A model generated the notes under the pieces. The model ran no database searches, had not been told where the DNA came from, and saw nothing but the letters and a program-made list of their open reading frames with translations. Shown piece by piece: positions 20,664-30,117 of a DNA stretch of 64,000 nt. Source of the DNA: Pseudomonas sp. Z8(2022) (GTDB lineage: Bacteria > Pseudomonadota > Gammaproteobacteria > Pseudomonadales > Pseudomonadaceae); contig NZ_CP107549.1 of NCBI RefSeq assembly GCF_025837155.1, positions 1,054,001 to 1,118,000 on the forward strand. Direction: 5' to 3'. Made by a program: the position numbers and the translations under genes. The first letter of the stretch is position 1; the number at the start of each line of letters is the position of its first letter.

Positions 20664-21646
20664 ACGCGGCAAATAGCGAAGCGACTCAGCCAATGCCGAA
20701 AAATCCGGGCGAAAGCCTGCGCCAGGCCCGTGAGCTCAAGGGCTGGAGCATTTCCGAGGTGGCTGCCCAGCTCAACCTGACGCAGCAACGCCTGACCCAG
20801 CTCGAAGCCGGCGCTTTTGACAAGCTGCCGGGAACCACCTTTGCCCGTGGCTATATTCGTGCCTATGCCAAGCTGCTCGACATGGACCAGAACCGTCTGG
20901 TGCTGGAGTTCGACCAGTTCACCGGTACCGACGCCAGCGGCAGCAGCGTGCATGCTCTGGGGCGTATCGAGGAGCCCGTACGTTATTCGCAGAGCATCCT
21001 GCGTCTGATCAGTTTTCTGTTGTTGCTGGCATTGATCGGCGGCGGCTTCATCTGGTGGCAGGATCAGGGCCGGCCGGTGACCAGTCTGGCTGATCTTGGG
21101 CTTGAGCATGTCGAAGTGGAAGGCGCCGATGGTACTACCCAGGTGCATTCGCTTGCGGAGCCGGAAGATCAGGCCGTGGTTGCGGCGCAGGGCAACGAGC
21201 AGAGCAGCCCGCTGTTGCTGCCTATCGAGCCGGACGAGGCGACGGAAGAAACCGACACAGCCGAACAGCCTGCTACCGTGCCCGCCACTGAACACACTTC
21301 TGAAGCCGCATCGGAGATTCCGCATGCTCCCGCGGCGGAACAGCCTGCCGCAGCCGCTACTGTCCCAGCTGAACCCGCCGCACCCGTTGCAGCGGTTCCG
21401 GCCGGACAAGGCTCGCTCAATGTGCAGTTCACCGCCGACTGCTGGACGCAGGTGACCGATGCCGACGGCAAGGTGCTGCTCAGTGGGCTCAAGCGTAGCG
21501 GAGAGCGCATCGAACTGACTGGCAAGGCGCCCATGGAGTTGCGTCTGGGATTTGCACGTGGCGCTCAGGTGACCTACAACGGCGAAAGTGTGGACATTGC
21601 GCCGCACATGACTGGCGAGACCGCGCGCCTGAAACTGGGGTTGTAA
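20660..21646 (+). CDS. rodZ: Cytoskeleton protein RodZ
   Basis: 328 residues: an N-terminal helix-turn-helix domain (about 15-85; LRQARELKGWSISEVAAQLN) that in homologues binds MreB, a membrane helix (about 113-133), a long Ala/Pro/Glu-rich periplasmic linker (about 140-250), and a C-terminal DUF4115 domain. RodZ links MreB to the cell-wall elongation machinery. ATG overlaps the pilF stop (ATGA). Confidence 0.94.
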   Translation: MNAANSEATQPMPKNPGESLRQARELKGWSISEVAAQLNLTQQRLTQLEAGAFDKLPGTTFARGYIRAYAKLLDMDQNRLVLEFDQFTGTDASGSSVHALGRIEEPVRYSQSILRLISFLLLLALIGGGFIWWQDQGRPVTSLADLGLEHVEVEGADGTTQVHSLAEPEDQAVVAAQGNEQSSPLLLPIEPDEATEETDTAEQPATVPATEHTSEAASEIPHAPAAEQPAAAATVPAEPAAPVAAVPAGQGSLNVQFTADCWTQVTDADGKVLLSGLKRSGERIELTGKAPMELRLGFARGAQVTYNGESVDIAPHMTGETARLKLGL

Positions 21647-21649
21647 AGC

Positions 21650-22762
21650 ATGCATTGCGAATCGCCGATCAAGCGTCGACTGTCGCGCAAGATCTGGGTG
21701 GGCTCGGTACCGGTGGGCGGCGATGCGCCGATTGCCGTACAGAGCATGACCAATACCGACACCAACGATGTTGCCGCTACCGTGGCGCAGATTCGTCGCC
21801 TGGAAGATGCCGGTGCCGATATCGTGCGCGTTTCCGTGCCGGACATGGATGCTGCCGAGGCCTTTGGCCTGATCAAGCAGCAGGTGCGCGTGCCGCTGGT
21901 GGCCGACATTCACTTCGACTACCAGATCGCCCTGCGCGTGGCTGAGCTGGGTGTCGACTGCCTGCGTATCAATCCGGGCAATATCGGTCGCGAGGACCGT
22001 GTCAGGGCAGTGGTCGACGCCGCGCGCGACAAGGGCATCCCGATCCGCATCGGCGTCAACGCCGGCTCTCTGGAAAAGGATCTGCAGAAGAAATACGGCG
22101 AACCGACACCCGAGGCTCTGGTTGAGTCTGCACTGCGCCATGTCGAGCATCTCGATCGTCTGAACTTTCCGGACTTCAAGGTCAGCGTGAAGGCCTCCGA
22201 CGTGTTCATGGCGGTGGAGGCGTATCGCCTGCTGGCCAAACAGATCGAGCAGCCGCTGCACCTGGGCATCACCGAAGCCGGTGGCCTGCGCTCCGGCACC
22301 GTCAAGTCGGCAGTTGGCCTGGGTATGCTGCTGGCTGAAGGGATTGGCGATACCATCCGCATCTCCCTGGCCGCTGATCCGGTGGAGGAGATCAAGGTCG
22401 GCTTCGACATCCTCAAGTCATTGCGTCTGCGCTCGCGGGGCATCAACTTCATCGCCTGCCCGAGCTGCTCGCGGCAGAACTTCGATGTGGTCAAGACCAT
22501 GAACGAGCTGGAACAGCGTGTCGAGGATCTGCTGGTACCGCTGGACGTGGCCGTGATTGGTTGTGTGGTCAACGGTCCCGGTGAAGCCAAGGAGGCGCAT
22601 ATCGGCCTCACTGGCGGCAGCCCGAACAACCTGGTCTATATCGACGGCAAGCCCGCCTCGAAACTGACCAACGAAAACCTGGTGGACGAGCTGGAGAAGC
22701 TCATCCGCGACAAGGCGGCCGAGAAGGCTGCCGCCGATGCAGCCGTGATCGTCCGTAGCTGA
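21650..22762 (+). CDS. ispG: 4-hydroxy-3-methylbut-2-enyl diphosphate synthase IspG
   Basis: [4Fe-4S] enzyme of the MEP isoprenoid pathway, 370 residues. The cluster cysteines are in [11 protein letters not shown] and [12 protein letters not shown]. It uses flavodoxin or ferredoxin electrons and depends on the Isc system upstream. It starts 3 bp after rodZ; the rodZ-ispG-hisS order is conserved in gammaproteobacteria. Confidence 0.97.
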   Translation: MHCESPIKRRLSRKIWVGSVPVGGDAPIAVQSMTNTDTNDVAATVAQIRRLEDAGADIVRVSVPDMDAAEAFGLIKQQVRVPLVADIHFDYQIALRVAELGVDCLRINPGNIGREDRVRAVVDAARDKGIPIRIGVNAGSLEKDLQKKYGEPTPEALVESALRHVEHLDRLNFPDFKVSVKASDVFMAVEAYRLLAKQIEQPLHLGITEAGGLRSGTVKSAVGLGMLLAEGIGDTIRISLAADPVEEIKVGFDILKSLRLRSRGINFIACPSCSRQNFDVVKTMNELEQRVEDLLVPLDVAVIGCVVNGPGEAKEAHIGLTGGSPNNLVYIDGKPASKLTNENLVDELEKLIRDKAAEKAAADAAVIVRS

Positions 22763-22785
22763 TTGCTGCGTTTTAAGGATTCTCT

Positions 22786-24072
22786 GTGAGCAAGTCCCTG
22801 CAAGCCATTCGTGGCATGAACGATATCCTGCCGGAGCAGACGCCTGCCTGGCGCTACCTGGAAAATACGCTGGTCAGCCTGCTCGATGGCTACGGCTACA
22901 AGGAAATCCGTCTGCCCATCGTCGAGTACACCGAGCTGTTCGCTCGCGGTATTGGCGAGGGTACCGACGTGGTCGACAAGGAAATGTATACCTTCCTCGA
23001 CCGTAACGAAGAATCCCTGACCTTGCGCCCCGAAGGCACTGCCGGTTGCGTGCGCGCCGTGCTCGAGCATGGTCTGACCGGTGGTGGCCAGGTGCAGAAA
23101 CTGTGGTATGCCGGCCCGATGTTCCGCTACGAGAAGCCGCAGAAAGGACGTTATCGCCAGTTCCATCAGATCGGCGTGGAAGCCTTCAACCTGCCGGGGC
23201 CGGACGTCGATGCCGAGCTGATTGTGCTCACCTGGCGCCTGTGGAAGAAACTTGGCCTGGCCGATGCGGTGACCCTGCAGCTCAACAGCCTGGGCTCCAG
23301 TGAGGCGCGTGCGGCCTATCGCGATGCACTGGTGGCCTACCTCCAAGAGCGTTTCGATCAGCTCGATGAAGACAGCCAGCGTCGTCTGACCACTAACCCT
23401 CTGCGCATCCTCGACAGCAAGAACGAGGCGACTCAGGCGCTGCTGGTCGGTGCGCCGACCCTGGGCGACTACCTCGATGAGGAGTCGCGTCAGCACTTCG
23501 AGGGTGTCAAGGCGCGTCTGGACGCCGCCGGGATTGGTTATCAGATCAACCACAAGCTGGTGCGCGGTCTGGATTACTACAACCGCACCGTGTTCGAGTG
23601 GGTCACCGACAAGCTCGGCGCCCAGGGCACGGTATGCGCCGGTGGTCGTTACGACGGCCTGGTGGCGCAACTGGGTGGCAAGGCTACTCCGGGTGTCGGC
23701 TTCGCCATGGGCGTCGAGCGTCTGGTGCTGCTGCTGGAAACCCTGAGCCTGCTGCCGGCCGACCTCAATCGCGCCGCGGATGTCTACGTTTGCGCCTTTG
23801 GCGAGGCGGCCGAACTGGCGGCACTGACGCTGGCGGAGCGTCTGCGCGACGAACTGCCGGGGCTGCGCCTGTTGCTCAACTCCGGTGGTGGCAGTTTCAA
23901 GAGCCAGTTCAAGAAGGCCGACAAGAGCGGTGCACGCTATGCACTGATTCTGGGGGACGACGAATTGGCCGGCCGCGTGGTAGGTTGCAAGCCGCTGCGC
24001 GACGACAGTGAACAACAAAATGTTGCCTGGGATGCTCTGGCTGAGCATCTGGCCGCCTGCCAGCAGGCCTGA
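22786..24072 (+). CDS. hisS: Histidyl-tRNA synthetase
   Basis: Class II synthetase, 428 residues, starting at GTG ([18 protein letters not shown]). Motif 2 appears as [17 protein letters not shown]; the histidine-specific motifs [15 protein letters not shown] and AGGRYDGL are present. The C-terminal anticodon-binding domain covers about the last 95 residues. Follows ispG by 23 bp. Confidence 0.97.
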   Translation: MSKSLQAIRGMNDILPEQTPAWRYLENTLVSLLDGYGYKEIRLPIVEYTELFARGIGEGTDVVDKEMYTFLDRNEESLTLRPEGTAGCVRAVLEHGLTGGGQVQKLWYAGPMFRYEKPQKGRYRQFHQIGVEAFNLPGPDVDAELIVLTWRLWKKLGLADAVTLQLNSLGSSEARAAYRDALVAYLQERFDQLDEDSQRRLTTNPLRILDSKNEATQALLVGAPTLGDYLDEESRQHFEGVKARLDAAGIGYQINHKLVRGLDYYNRTVFEWVTDKLGAQGTVCAGGRYDGLVAQLGGKATPGVGFAMGVERLVLLLETLSLLPADLNRAADVYVCAFGEAAELAALTLAERLRDELPGLRLLLNSGGGSFKSQFKKADKSGARYALILGDDELAGRVVGCKPLRDDSEQQNVAWDALAEHLAACQQA

Positions 24073-24104
24073 GCAGGCTCTCGATTAGGAGTACGGGGTT
24101 AGAC

Positions 24105-24743
24105 ATGCAGACCGAAGACGAACAGATCGCGCAAATCAAGGAATGGTGGGATCGCAACGGCAAGCCCTTGCTGGCCGGTGGCGTATTGGCGCTGGTGGCT
24201 GTATTCGGCTGGCAGGGCTGGCAGAAGTACCAGATCAATCAGGCGCAAGGCGCCTCGGTGCTTTATCAGCAGTTGCTGGAAACGGCACTGGATCCGGCTG
24301 GCAAGCCGGATGCTGCGAAAGTCGCCGAATTGGCCGGCAAGCTCGACAGCGAGTTTGGCGGCAGCCACTACGCCCAGTATGGCAACCTGTTCGTTGCCAA
24401 GGTCGCTGTCGAAGCCGATCGTTTCGATGATGCCGCTGCCGCGTTGCAGCGTGTACTCGACAAGCCGGCCGATGCCACGCTAGGCGAACTGGCGCGTCAG
24501 CGCCTGGCTCGCGTGCTGGCGGCGCAGGACAAGACCGACGATGCACTGAAACTGCTCGACGCCAAGGTCGAGGACGCCTTCCTCGCCAGTCGCGAGGAAC
24601 TCAAGGGCGACCTGCTGGTGCAGCTGGGTCGCAATGACGACGCGCACGCCGCCTATCAGAAGGCCAAGGATGCGCTGGCCGAAGATGCCGCCGTTGGCGG
24701 TCTGCAGATGAAGCTGGACGACCTGGCAAAAGGGGATGCGTGA
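24105..24743 (+). CDS. yfgM: YfgM-family TPR protein, periplasmic chaperone ancillary factor
   Basis: 212 residues: short cytosolic N-terminus, a single membrane helix (about 22-40), then a periplasmic tetratricopeptide-type domain. In E. coli YfgM binds the SecYEG-associated chaperone PpiD. The hisS-yfgM-bamB-der order is conserved and supports the call. Its end overlaps the bamB start by 8 bases. Confidence 0.9.
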   Translation: MQTEDEQIAQIKEWWDRNGKPLLAGGVLALVAVFGWQGWQKYQINQAQGASVLYQQLLETALDPAGKPDAAKVAELAGKLDSEFGGSHYAQYGNLFVAKVAVEADRFDDAAAALQRVLDKPADATLGELARQRLARVLAAQDKTDDALKLLDAKVEDAFLASREELKGDLLVQLGRNDDAHAAYQKAKDALAEDAAVGGLQMKLDDLAKGDA

Positions 24744-25887
24744 CGTGATGCGTTGGAAAAATGCAGCACTGCTGGCTCTGGCCGTTCTGGCCGTGGGTTG
24801 CAGCAGCAACAGCAAGAAGGAACTGCCACCCGCCGAGCTGACCAAGTTCGACACTGAAGTCGAGCTGCGCACCGAGTGGAGCCGCTCCGTTGGTGATGGC
24901 CAGGGCGAAACCTTCAACATGCTGGTTCCGGCCATCGACGGCGAGGTTATCTACGCTGCCGATGTAGAGGGCCTGGTAATGGCCATGGACCGCACCAGCG
25001 GCAAGGTCATCTGGCGCAAGAAGCTCGATATTCCGGTGTCCGGTGCCATCGGTGCCGGCTATGGCCAGGTTTTGCTGGGAACGCTCAAGGGCGAAGTGAT
25101 CGCTCTGGATTCCAGTGACGGCGAAGAACAGTGGCGTTCGCGTGTGACCAGCGAAGTGCTGGCGGCGCCTGCGACTAACGGCGACATCGTCGTGGTGCAG
25201 ACCCAGGATGATCGCCTGATCGCCTTCGACGCCAGCACCGGCAACCAGCGCTGGATTGTCGAGAACACTCCGGCCGTTCTGACTCTGCGTGGCACGGGGG
25301 CGCCGCTGGCGACCAACCGTCTGGTGGTCGCCGGTCTGTCCAGTGGCAAGGTGATCGCAGTCGACGCTCAGCGTGGCCTGCCGGTCTGGGAGCAGCGCGT
25401 TGCCATTCCGCAGGGCCGTTCCGAGCTGGAGCGCGTGGTGGATATCGACGGTCGCCTGCTGCTGTCCGGCGGCACAGTATACGCGGTCAGCTACCAGGGC
25501 CGGGTCGCGGCCATGGATCTGGAGTCCGGTCGCGTGCTGTGGCAGCGTGAGGCGTCCAGTTCGGTAGGGGTCGCTCAGGGTTTCGGCAACGTCTACGTCA
25601 GCCATGCCAGCGGTACCGTCGAAGGTATCGACGAGCGCAGCGCTTCGGCGCTGTGGACCAATGATTCGATGGCTCGTCGCCAGCTCTCTGGTCCGGCAGT
25701 GTTCTCCAGTTATGTCGCCGTGGGCGACTTCGAGGGCTATCTGCACCTGCTGAGCCAGGTCGATGGTCGCTTCGTCGGTCGCACCCGCATCGACAGTGCA
25801 GGCCTGCGTGCCCAGCCGCTGGTGGTGGGTGACTGGCTGTATGTCTACGGCAACAGCGGCAAGCTGGTGGCACTGTCCATCAAGTAA
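24736..25887 (+). CDS. bamB: Outer membrane protein assembly factor BamB
   Basis: Lipoprotein of the BAM complex that folds outer-membrane barrels. 383 residues from ATG 24736, with lipobox LAVGC (C22) followed by SSNSKKELPPAELT. The rest forms an eight-bladed propeller of PQQ-like repeats (for example GKVIWRKKLDIPVSG and VALDSSDGEEQWR). ATG 24748 (MRWKN) is an alternative with a slightly better ribosome-site distance; the longer form overlaps yfgM and occurs in homologues. Confidence 0.94.
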   Translation: MRDVMRWKNAALLALAVLAVGCSSNSKKELPPAELTKFDTEVELRTEWSRSVGDGQGETFNMLVPAIDGEVIYAADVEGLVMAMDRTSGKVIWRKKLDIPVSGAIGAGYGQVLLGTLKGEVIALDSSDGEEQWRSRVTSEVLAAPATNGDIVVVQTQDDRLIAFDASTGNQRWIVENTPAVLTLRGTGAPLATNRLVVAGLSSGKVIAVDAQRGLPVWEQRVAIPQGRSELERVVDIDGRLLLSGGTVYAVSYQGRVAAMDLESGRVLWQREASSSVGVAQGFGNVYVSHASGTVEGIDERSASALWTNDSMARRQLSGPAVFSSYVAVGDFEGYLHLLSQVDGRFVGRTRIDSAGLRAQPLVVGDWLYVYGNSGKLVALSIK

Positions 25888-25924
25888 GCCGACTATGCTG
25901 CCTCAACCGGCAGCATGAAGTATC

Positions 25925-25957
25925 CCGGCCGCTGCCCGTGCAGCGGCCTTTGCATTT
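25925..25957 (+). terminator. Possible terminator or attenuator between bamB and der
   Basis: GGCCGCTGC and GCAGCGGCC form a 9-bp stem with loop CCGT, followed by TTTGCATTTT. A second hairpin (ATGCTGCC / GGCAGCAT, 25896-25917) lies just upstream. The interrupted T run suggests partial termination before der. Confidence 0.6.
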
Positions 25958-25983
25958 TCTGAATTAACCGAGTGGAGAGCCTG

Positions 25984-27459
25984 ATGGTTCCCGTAATTGC
26001 CCTGGTGGGCCGGCCGAACGTCGGCAAGTCCACACTCTTCAACCGCCTGACCCGCAGTCGCGACGCCATCGTCGGCGACCTGTCCGGTCTGACCCGCGAC
26101 CGCCAGTATGGCGAGGCGAAGTGGCAGGGGCGCACCTATATCGTGATCGACACCGGTGGTATTTCCGGTGACGAGGAAGGCATCGACGCGAAGATGGCCG
26201 AGCAGTCGCTGCAGGCCATTGAAGAGGCCGATGCCGTGCTGTTCCTGGTGGACGCGCGCGCCGGCATGACCGCTTCCGACCAGATGATCGGCGAGCACCT
26301 GCGGCGTCGTAACAAGCAGAGCTTCCTGGTGGTGAACAAGGTCGACAACCTCGACGTCGATCTGGCCCGCGCCGAGTTCAGCCCAATGGGCATGGGCGAG
26401 CCGCTGGCGATTGCCGGCGCCCACGGTCGTGGCATTACCCAGATGCTCGAAGTGGTTCTGGGTGCTTTTCCCAAGGATGCCGGCGAGCCGGAAGAGGGCG
26501 CCGAAGAGGAAGAGGTGCTCGAAGGCCAGGAGGCCAAGCGCATTCCCGGTCCGAGCGAGAAGGACGGCATCAAGCTGGCCATCATCGGTCGTCCCAACGT
26601 CGGCAAGTCCACGCTGGTCAACCGTATGCTCGGTGAAGAGCGGGTCATCGTCTATGACCAGGCCGGTACCACGCGCGACAGTATCTACATCCCGTTCGAG
26701 CGCGATGACGAGAAGTACACCCTGATCGACACCGCCGGCGTGCGCCGTCGCGGCAAGATTTTCGAGGCGGTGGAAAAGTTCTCGGTGGTCAAGACCCTGC
26801 AGGCCATCCAGGACTCCAACGTCGTGGTGTTCGTCATGGATGCCCGCGAGGGGGTGGTCGACCACGACCTCAACCTGCTCGGTTTCGTGCTGGAAAGCGG
26901 CCGTGCGCTGGTCATCGCCCTGAACAAGTGGGACGGCATGGACCAGGGCCAGAAGGACTACGTGAAGACCGAACTGGAGCGCCGGCTGTTCTTCGTCGAC
27001 TTTGCCGATATCCACTTCATTTCCGCCCTGCATGGCACCGGCGTTGGGCATCTGTACAAGTCGGTGCAGGCCTCGTTCAAGTCGGCCATCACCCGCTGGC
27101 CCACCAGCCGCCTGACGCAGATTCTCGAAGATGCCGTCAGCGACCACGCGCCGCCTCTGGTCAACGGTCGCCGGATCAAGCTGCGCTATGCCCACCTGGG
27201 TGGTGCCAACCCGCCGCTGATCGTGATTCACGGCAACCAGGTCGACGCGGTGCCGCGTGCCTACACCCGTTACCTGGAAAACACCTTCCGCCGTGTGCTG
27301 AAGCTGGTGGGTACGCCGATCCGTATCGAGTACAAGGGCGGCGAGAACCCTTACGAGGGCAACAAGAACAAGCTCACAGACCGTCAGGTGAACAAGAAGC
27401 GCCGCCTGATGAGCCACCACAAGAAGGCCGAGAAGAAGCGCAAGGACAAGCGCAAGTAA
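25984..27459 (+). CDS. der: Ribosome biogenesis GTPase Der (EngA)
   Basis: Essential double GTPase for 50S subunit maturation, 491 residues. Two P-loops with the same GRPNVGKST sequence mark G domains 1 (about 1-165) and 2 (about 195-370). DTAG motifs follow in each, and a KH-like C-terminal domain ends in a very basic tail. An acidic linker separates the G domains. ATG 25984 gives [12 protein letters not shown]; an in-frame GTG at 25972 is possible but less likely. Confidence 0.97.
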   Translation: MVPVIALVGRPNVGKSTLFNRLTRSRDAIVGDLSGLTRDRQYGEAKWQGRTYIVIDTGGISGDEEGIDAKMAEQSLQAIEEADAVLFLVDARAGMTASDQMIGEHLRRRNKQSFLVVNKVDNLDVDLARAEFSPMGMGEPLAIAGAHGRGITQMLEVVLGAFPKDAGEPEEGAEEEEVLEGQEAKRIPGPSEKDGIKLAIIGRPNVGKSTLVNRMLGEERVIVYDQAGTTRDSIYIPFERDDEKYTLIDTAGVRRRGKIFEAVEKFSVVKTLQAIQDSNVVVFVMDAREGVVDHDLNLLGFVLESGRALVIALNKWDGMDQGQKDYVKTELERRLFFVDFADIHFISALHGTGVGHLYKSVQASFKSAITRWPTSRLTQILEDAVSDHAPPLVNGRRIKLRYAHLGGANPPLIVIHGNQVDAVPRAYTRYLENTFRRVLKLVGTPIRIEYKGGENPYEGNKNKLTDRQVNKKRRLMSHHKKAEKKRKDKRK

Positions 27460-27600
27460 AGGTTGCAGTTGCATGCACACCGGACGGCGTTCGGTGTGCA
27501 CGGCATAAGCTTCCAACTCTTTTTCATAAGCGCTGCGGGTGCCGCCCGCGATGCCCTTCGGCTATCCTCGCGGCTTGCCTTGTTCTTCCAGGAAGTCGCG

Positions 27601-28749
27601 ATGCTCGTCAGCAAACTGCCTAACGTCGGCACCACCATCTTCACGCGGATGTCCCAGCTTGCGCTGGATACCGGTGCGATCAATCTGTCCCAGGGTTTCC
27701 CTGATTTCGACGGGCCGCAGGCGCTGCGCGTGGCCGTCGCACGTCACGTCATGGAAGGGCGCAACCAGTATTCGCCGATGACCGGCCTGCCGAGTCTGCG
27801 CCAGCAGGTAGCGGCCAAGATTGCGCGTGTCTACGGCGTGCAGCGCGACGCCGACAGCGAGATCACCATCACCCCTGGGGCCACCGAAGCGATCTTCTGT
27901 GCCGTGCAGGCGCTGATCCGGGCGGGCGACGAGGCCATCGTGCTCGATCCCTGCTACGACAGCTACGAACCGTCGGTAGAACTGGCCGGTGGTCGCTGCG
28001 TGCATGTTCCACTGGCCCTGCCGGATTTCGCCGTGGACTGGCAGCGCCTGGCTGACGCCATTACCCCACGTACACGGCTGATCTTCCTCAACTCGCCGCA
28101 TAACCCCAGCGGTGCGCTGCTGACCCGTGCCGACCTGGACCGCCTTGCCGAGCTGATCCGTGGCCGTGATATCCATGTGATCAGCGATGAGGTCTACGAG
28201 CACCTGATCTACGACGGCCAGCGCCACGCCAGTGTGCTGGTGCATGAAGAGCTGTACCAGCGCGCCTTCGTGGTCAGCTCTTTCGGCAAGACCTACCACG
28301 TTACTGGCTGGAAGACCGGCTATGTGGTGGCGCCGCCGGCGTTGACCGCCGAACTGCGCAAGATCCACCAGTACGTCAACTTCTGCGGGGTGACGCCGCT
28401 GCAGTTCGGTCTGGCCGAGTTCATGGCCGCGCATCCGGAACATGTCGAGGAGTTGCCGGCTTTCTATCAGGCCAAGCGCGATCTGTTCTGCGGTTTGCTG
28501 GCCGACTCGCGCTTCACCTTCATCCCTGCGCCGGGCACCTATTTCCAACTGGCCGACTATTCGGCCATCCGCCCGGATCTGGACGACGTGGCCATGGCCG
28601 AGTGGCTGACCCGCGAGCACGGCGTGGCGGCGATCCCGGTTTCGGTGTTCTACCAGTCGGCGCCCAGGGACCTGCGTCTGGTGCGCTTCTGCTTTGCCAA
28701 GCGCGAGGAAACCCTGCGCCAGGCCGCCGAGAAGCTTTGCGCCGTCTGA
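27601..28749 (+). CDS. PLP-dependent aminotransferase (methionine/glutamine-type, YbdL-like)
   Basis: 382-residue fold-type I class I/II aminotransferase. The PLP lysine lies in SSFGKTYHVTGWKTGY; the cofactor-binding NSPHNPSGA and the C-terminal arginine in LRLVRFCFAK are present. The sequence resembles E. coli YbdL and KAT/glutamine transaminase K proteins that use methionine or aromatic amino acids. The ATG at 27601 is chosen because upstream codons do not match the family. The omega-amidase-like gene 27 bp downstream suggests a joint role in 2-oxo acid salvage; the exact substrate is not determined. Confidence 0.88.
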   Translation: MLVSKLPNVGTTIFTRMSQLALDTGAINLSQGFPDFDGPQALRVAVARHVMEGRNQYSPMTGLPSLRQQVAAKIARVYGVQRDADSEITITPGATEAIFCAVQALIRAGDEAIVLDPCYDSYEPSVELAGGRCVHVPLALPDFAVDWQRLADAITPRTRLIFLNSPHNPSGALLTRADLDRLAELIRGRDIHVISDEVYEHLIYDGQRHASVLVHEELYQRAFVVSSFGKTYHVTGWKTGYVVAPPALTAELRKIHQYVNFCGVTPLQFGLAEFMAAHPEHVEELPAFYQAKRDLFCGLLADSRFTFIPAPGTYFQLADYSAIRPDLDDVAMAEWLTREHGVAAIPVSVFYQSAPRDLRLVRFCFAKREETLRQAAEKLCAV

Positions 28750-28776
28750 GCGCCTACCGATTCCCGATGCATCGAA

Positions 28777-29559
28777 ATGAGCAACAGACCCGATCTCGAA
28801 CTGGCGCTGATTCAGACCACCTTGGCCTGGCACGATCCGGCCGCCAACCGCGAGCATTTCCAGACGCTGCTGGAGCGGGCACGTGGCGCCGATCTGGTGA
28901 TCCTGCCGGAGATGTTCAGCACAGGTTTTTCCATGGAGTCGGCCGAGCTGGCCGAGCCCGAGGACGGCCCGAGCAGTATCTGGTTGCTTGAGCAGGCGCA
29001 GGCTGTCGGCGCGGTGATCTGCGGCAGCCTGATCATCCGAACTGCCGACGGCAGTTATCGCAATCGCCTGCTGTGGGCGCGCCCGGATGGTTCATTGGCG
29101 CAGTACGACAAGCGTCATCTGTTTCGCATGGCTGGCGAGCACAAGCATTACAGTGCCGGGGATCAGCAGGTGGTGCTGGAGCTCAAGGGCTGGCGAGTGC
29201 GCCCGCTGATCTGCTACGACCTGCGTTTTCCGGTATGGAGCCGCGACGCGGCTGGTACCGATCTGCTGCTGTATACCGCCAACTGGCCGGGCGCCAGACG
29301 CCACCACTGGAATCGTCTGCTACCGGCCCGTGCCATCGAGAACCTGTGCTATGTCGCGGCTGTGAACCGTGTCGGCGAGGACGGCAAGGGCCACGGCTAT
29401 ACTGGCGACTCCCAGGTACTGGATTTCCAGGGCGAGACGCTAATGGCTGCAGGCGTCGCTGATGGTGTGTTCCGTGCCAGGCTGTCGAGTGAGGCTTTGA
29501 CTGCCTACCGAGAGCGTTTTCCGGCACACCTGGATGCCGATACCTTCACCATGAATTGA
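28777..29559 (+). CDS. Nitrilase-family amidohydrolase (omega-amidase-like, YafV)
   Basis: 260 residues with the Glu-Lys-Cys triad of the C-N hydrolase superfamily: E45 (ILPEMFSTGFSM), K112 (YDKRHLF) and C146 (LICYDLRFP). Omega-amidases deamidate 2-oxoglutaramate or 2-oxosuccinamate, the products of glutamine- or asparagine-dependent transamination. Placement right after the aminotransferase fits a transaminase/omega-amidase pair, possibly in methionine salvage. The role is inferred from family and context. Confidence 0.88.
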   Translation: MSNRPDLELALIQTTLAWHDPAANREHFQTLLERARGADLVILPEMFSTGFSMESAELAEPEDGPSSIWLLEQAQAVGAVICGSLIIRTADGSYRNRLLWARPDGSLAQYDKRHLFRMAGEHKHYSAGDQQVVLELKGWRVRPLICYDLRFPVWSRDAAGTDLLLYTANWPGARRHHWNRLLPARAIENLCYVAAVNRVGEDGKGHGYTGDSQVLDFQGETLMAAGVADGVFRARLSSEALTAYRERFPAHLDADTFTMN

Positions 29560-29575
29560 TCAGGAGCGACACGAC

Positions 29576-30031
29576 ATGGATGTACAACAGAGCAATCCTT
29601 TCCAGCCTCCTCAGGCCGATCTGCAGCAGGCCGCCGCTACTCAGTTACCGCTTTACAGCGTTGCCGGCGTTGGCCTGGCGACCTTCATCGGTACGCCGCT
29701 GGCCGGTGCCTGGCTGCTGGCGCATAACCTGCAACTGCTCGGCCAGGCGCATCGCGTGGCAATGGTCTGGGGCATTTCCGTCGCTCTCCTGCTGGCCACG
29801 CTGGTCCTGGCTTTCGTCCTGCCGGAAGAGGTGCCAGCCATGCCTTTCGCCATCGCACAACTGATGGCGATGATCATGCTGGCGAAGAACCTGATGGAAG
29901 CCGACCTCAAGCAGCATCTCGAGGCCGGTGGTGCGTTCCTTTCCAACTGGCGGGCGGCGGGTATCGGCCTGCTGTTCACCATCGGGCTGGTTGTACTGAT
30001 GTTCGCGGTGTTGATGCTATTCGAGATCTGA
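29576..30031 (+). CDS. Small multi-spanning membrane protein of unknown function
   Basis: 151 residues. A hydrophilic N-terminus rich in Gln and Pro (MDVQQSNPFQPPQADLQQ) is followed by about four hydrophobic helices (roughly 29-50, 62-82, 86-105, 128-150). The N-terminal NPFxPP-type motif recurs in other small bacterial membrane proteins. It is 16 bp downstream of the amidase gene and probably co-transcribed. I do not recognise a family with known function. Confidence 0.8.
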   Translation: MDVQQSNPFQPPQADLQQAAATQLPLYSVAGVGLATFIGTPLAGAWLLAHNLQLLGQAHRVAMVWGISVALLLATLVLAFVLPEEVPAMPFAIAQLMAMIMLAKNLMEADLKQHLEAGGAFLSNWRAAGIGLLFTIGLVVLMFAVLMLFEI

Positions 30032-30064
30032 GGTTTCCCGGGGTTCATCCCGGGGACGTCTACA

Positions 30065-30093
30065 TACAAAAACGCCGGGCATTGCCCGGCGTT
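30065..30093 (-). terminator. Rho-independent terminator of leuA
   Basis: AACGCCGGGC, loop, GCCCGGCGTT; on the reverse strand the stem is followed by TTTTTGTATG. It lies 24 bp past the leuA stop codon and may also act on the convergent gene. Confidence 0.88.
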
Positions 30094-30117
30094 CTGCATT
30101 CAGTGCTGCTGGCTGGA

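Noticed and set aside
27474..27500. Hairpin TGCACACCG/CGGTGTGCA after der as a terminator
   Set aside because: A good stem, but the nearest T run is about 20 bases downstream, so it does not fit a Rho-independent terminator.
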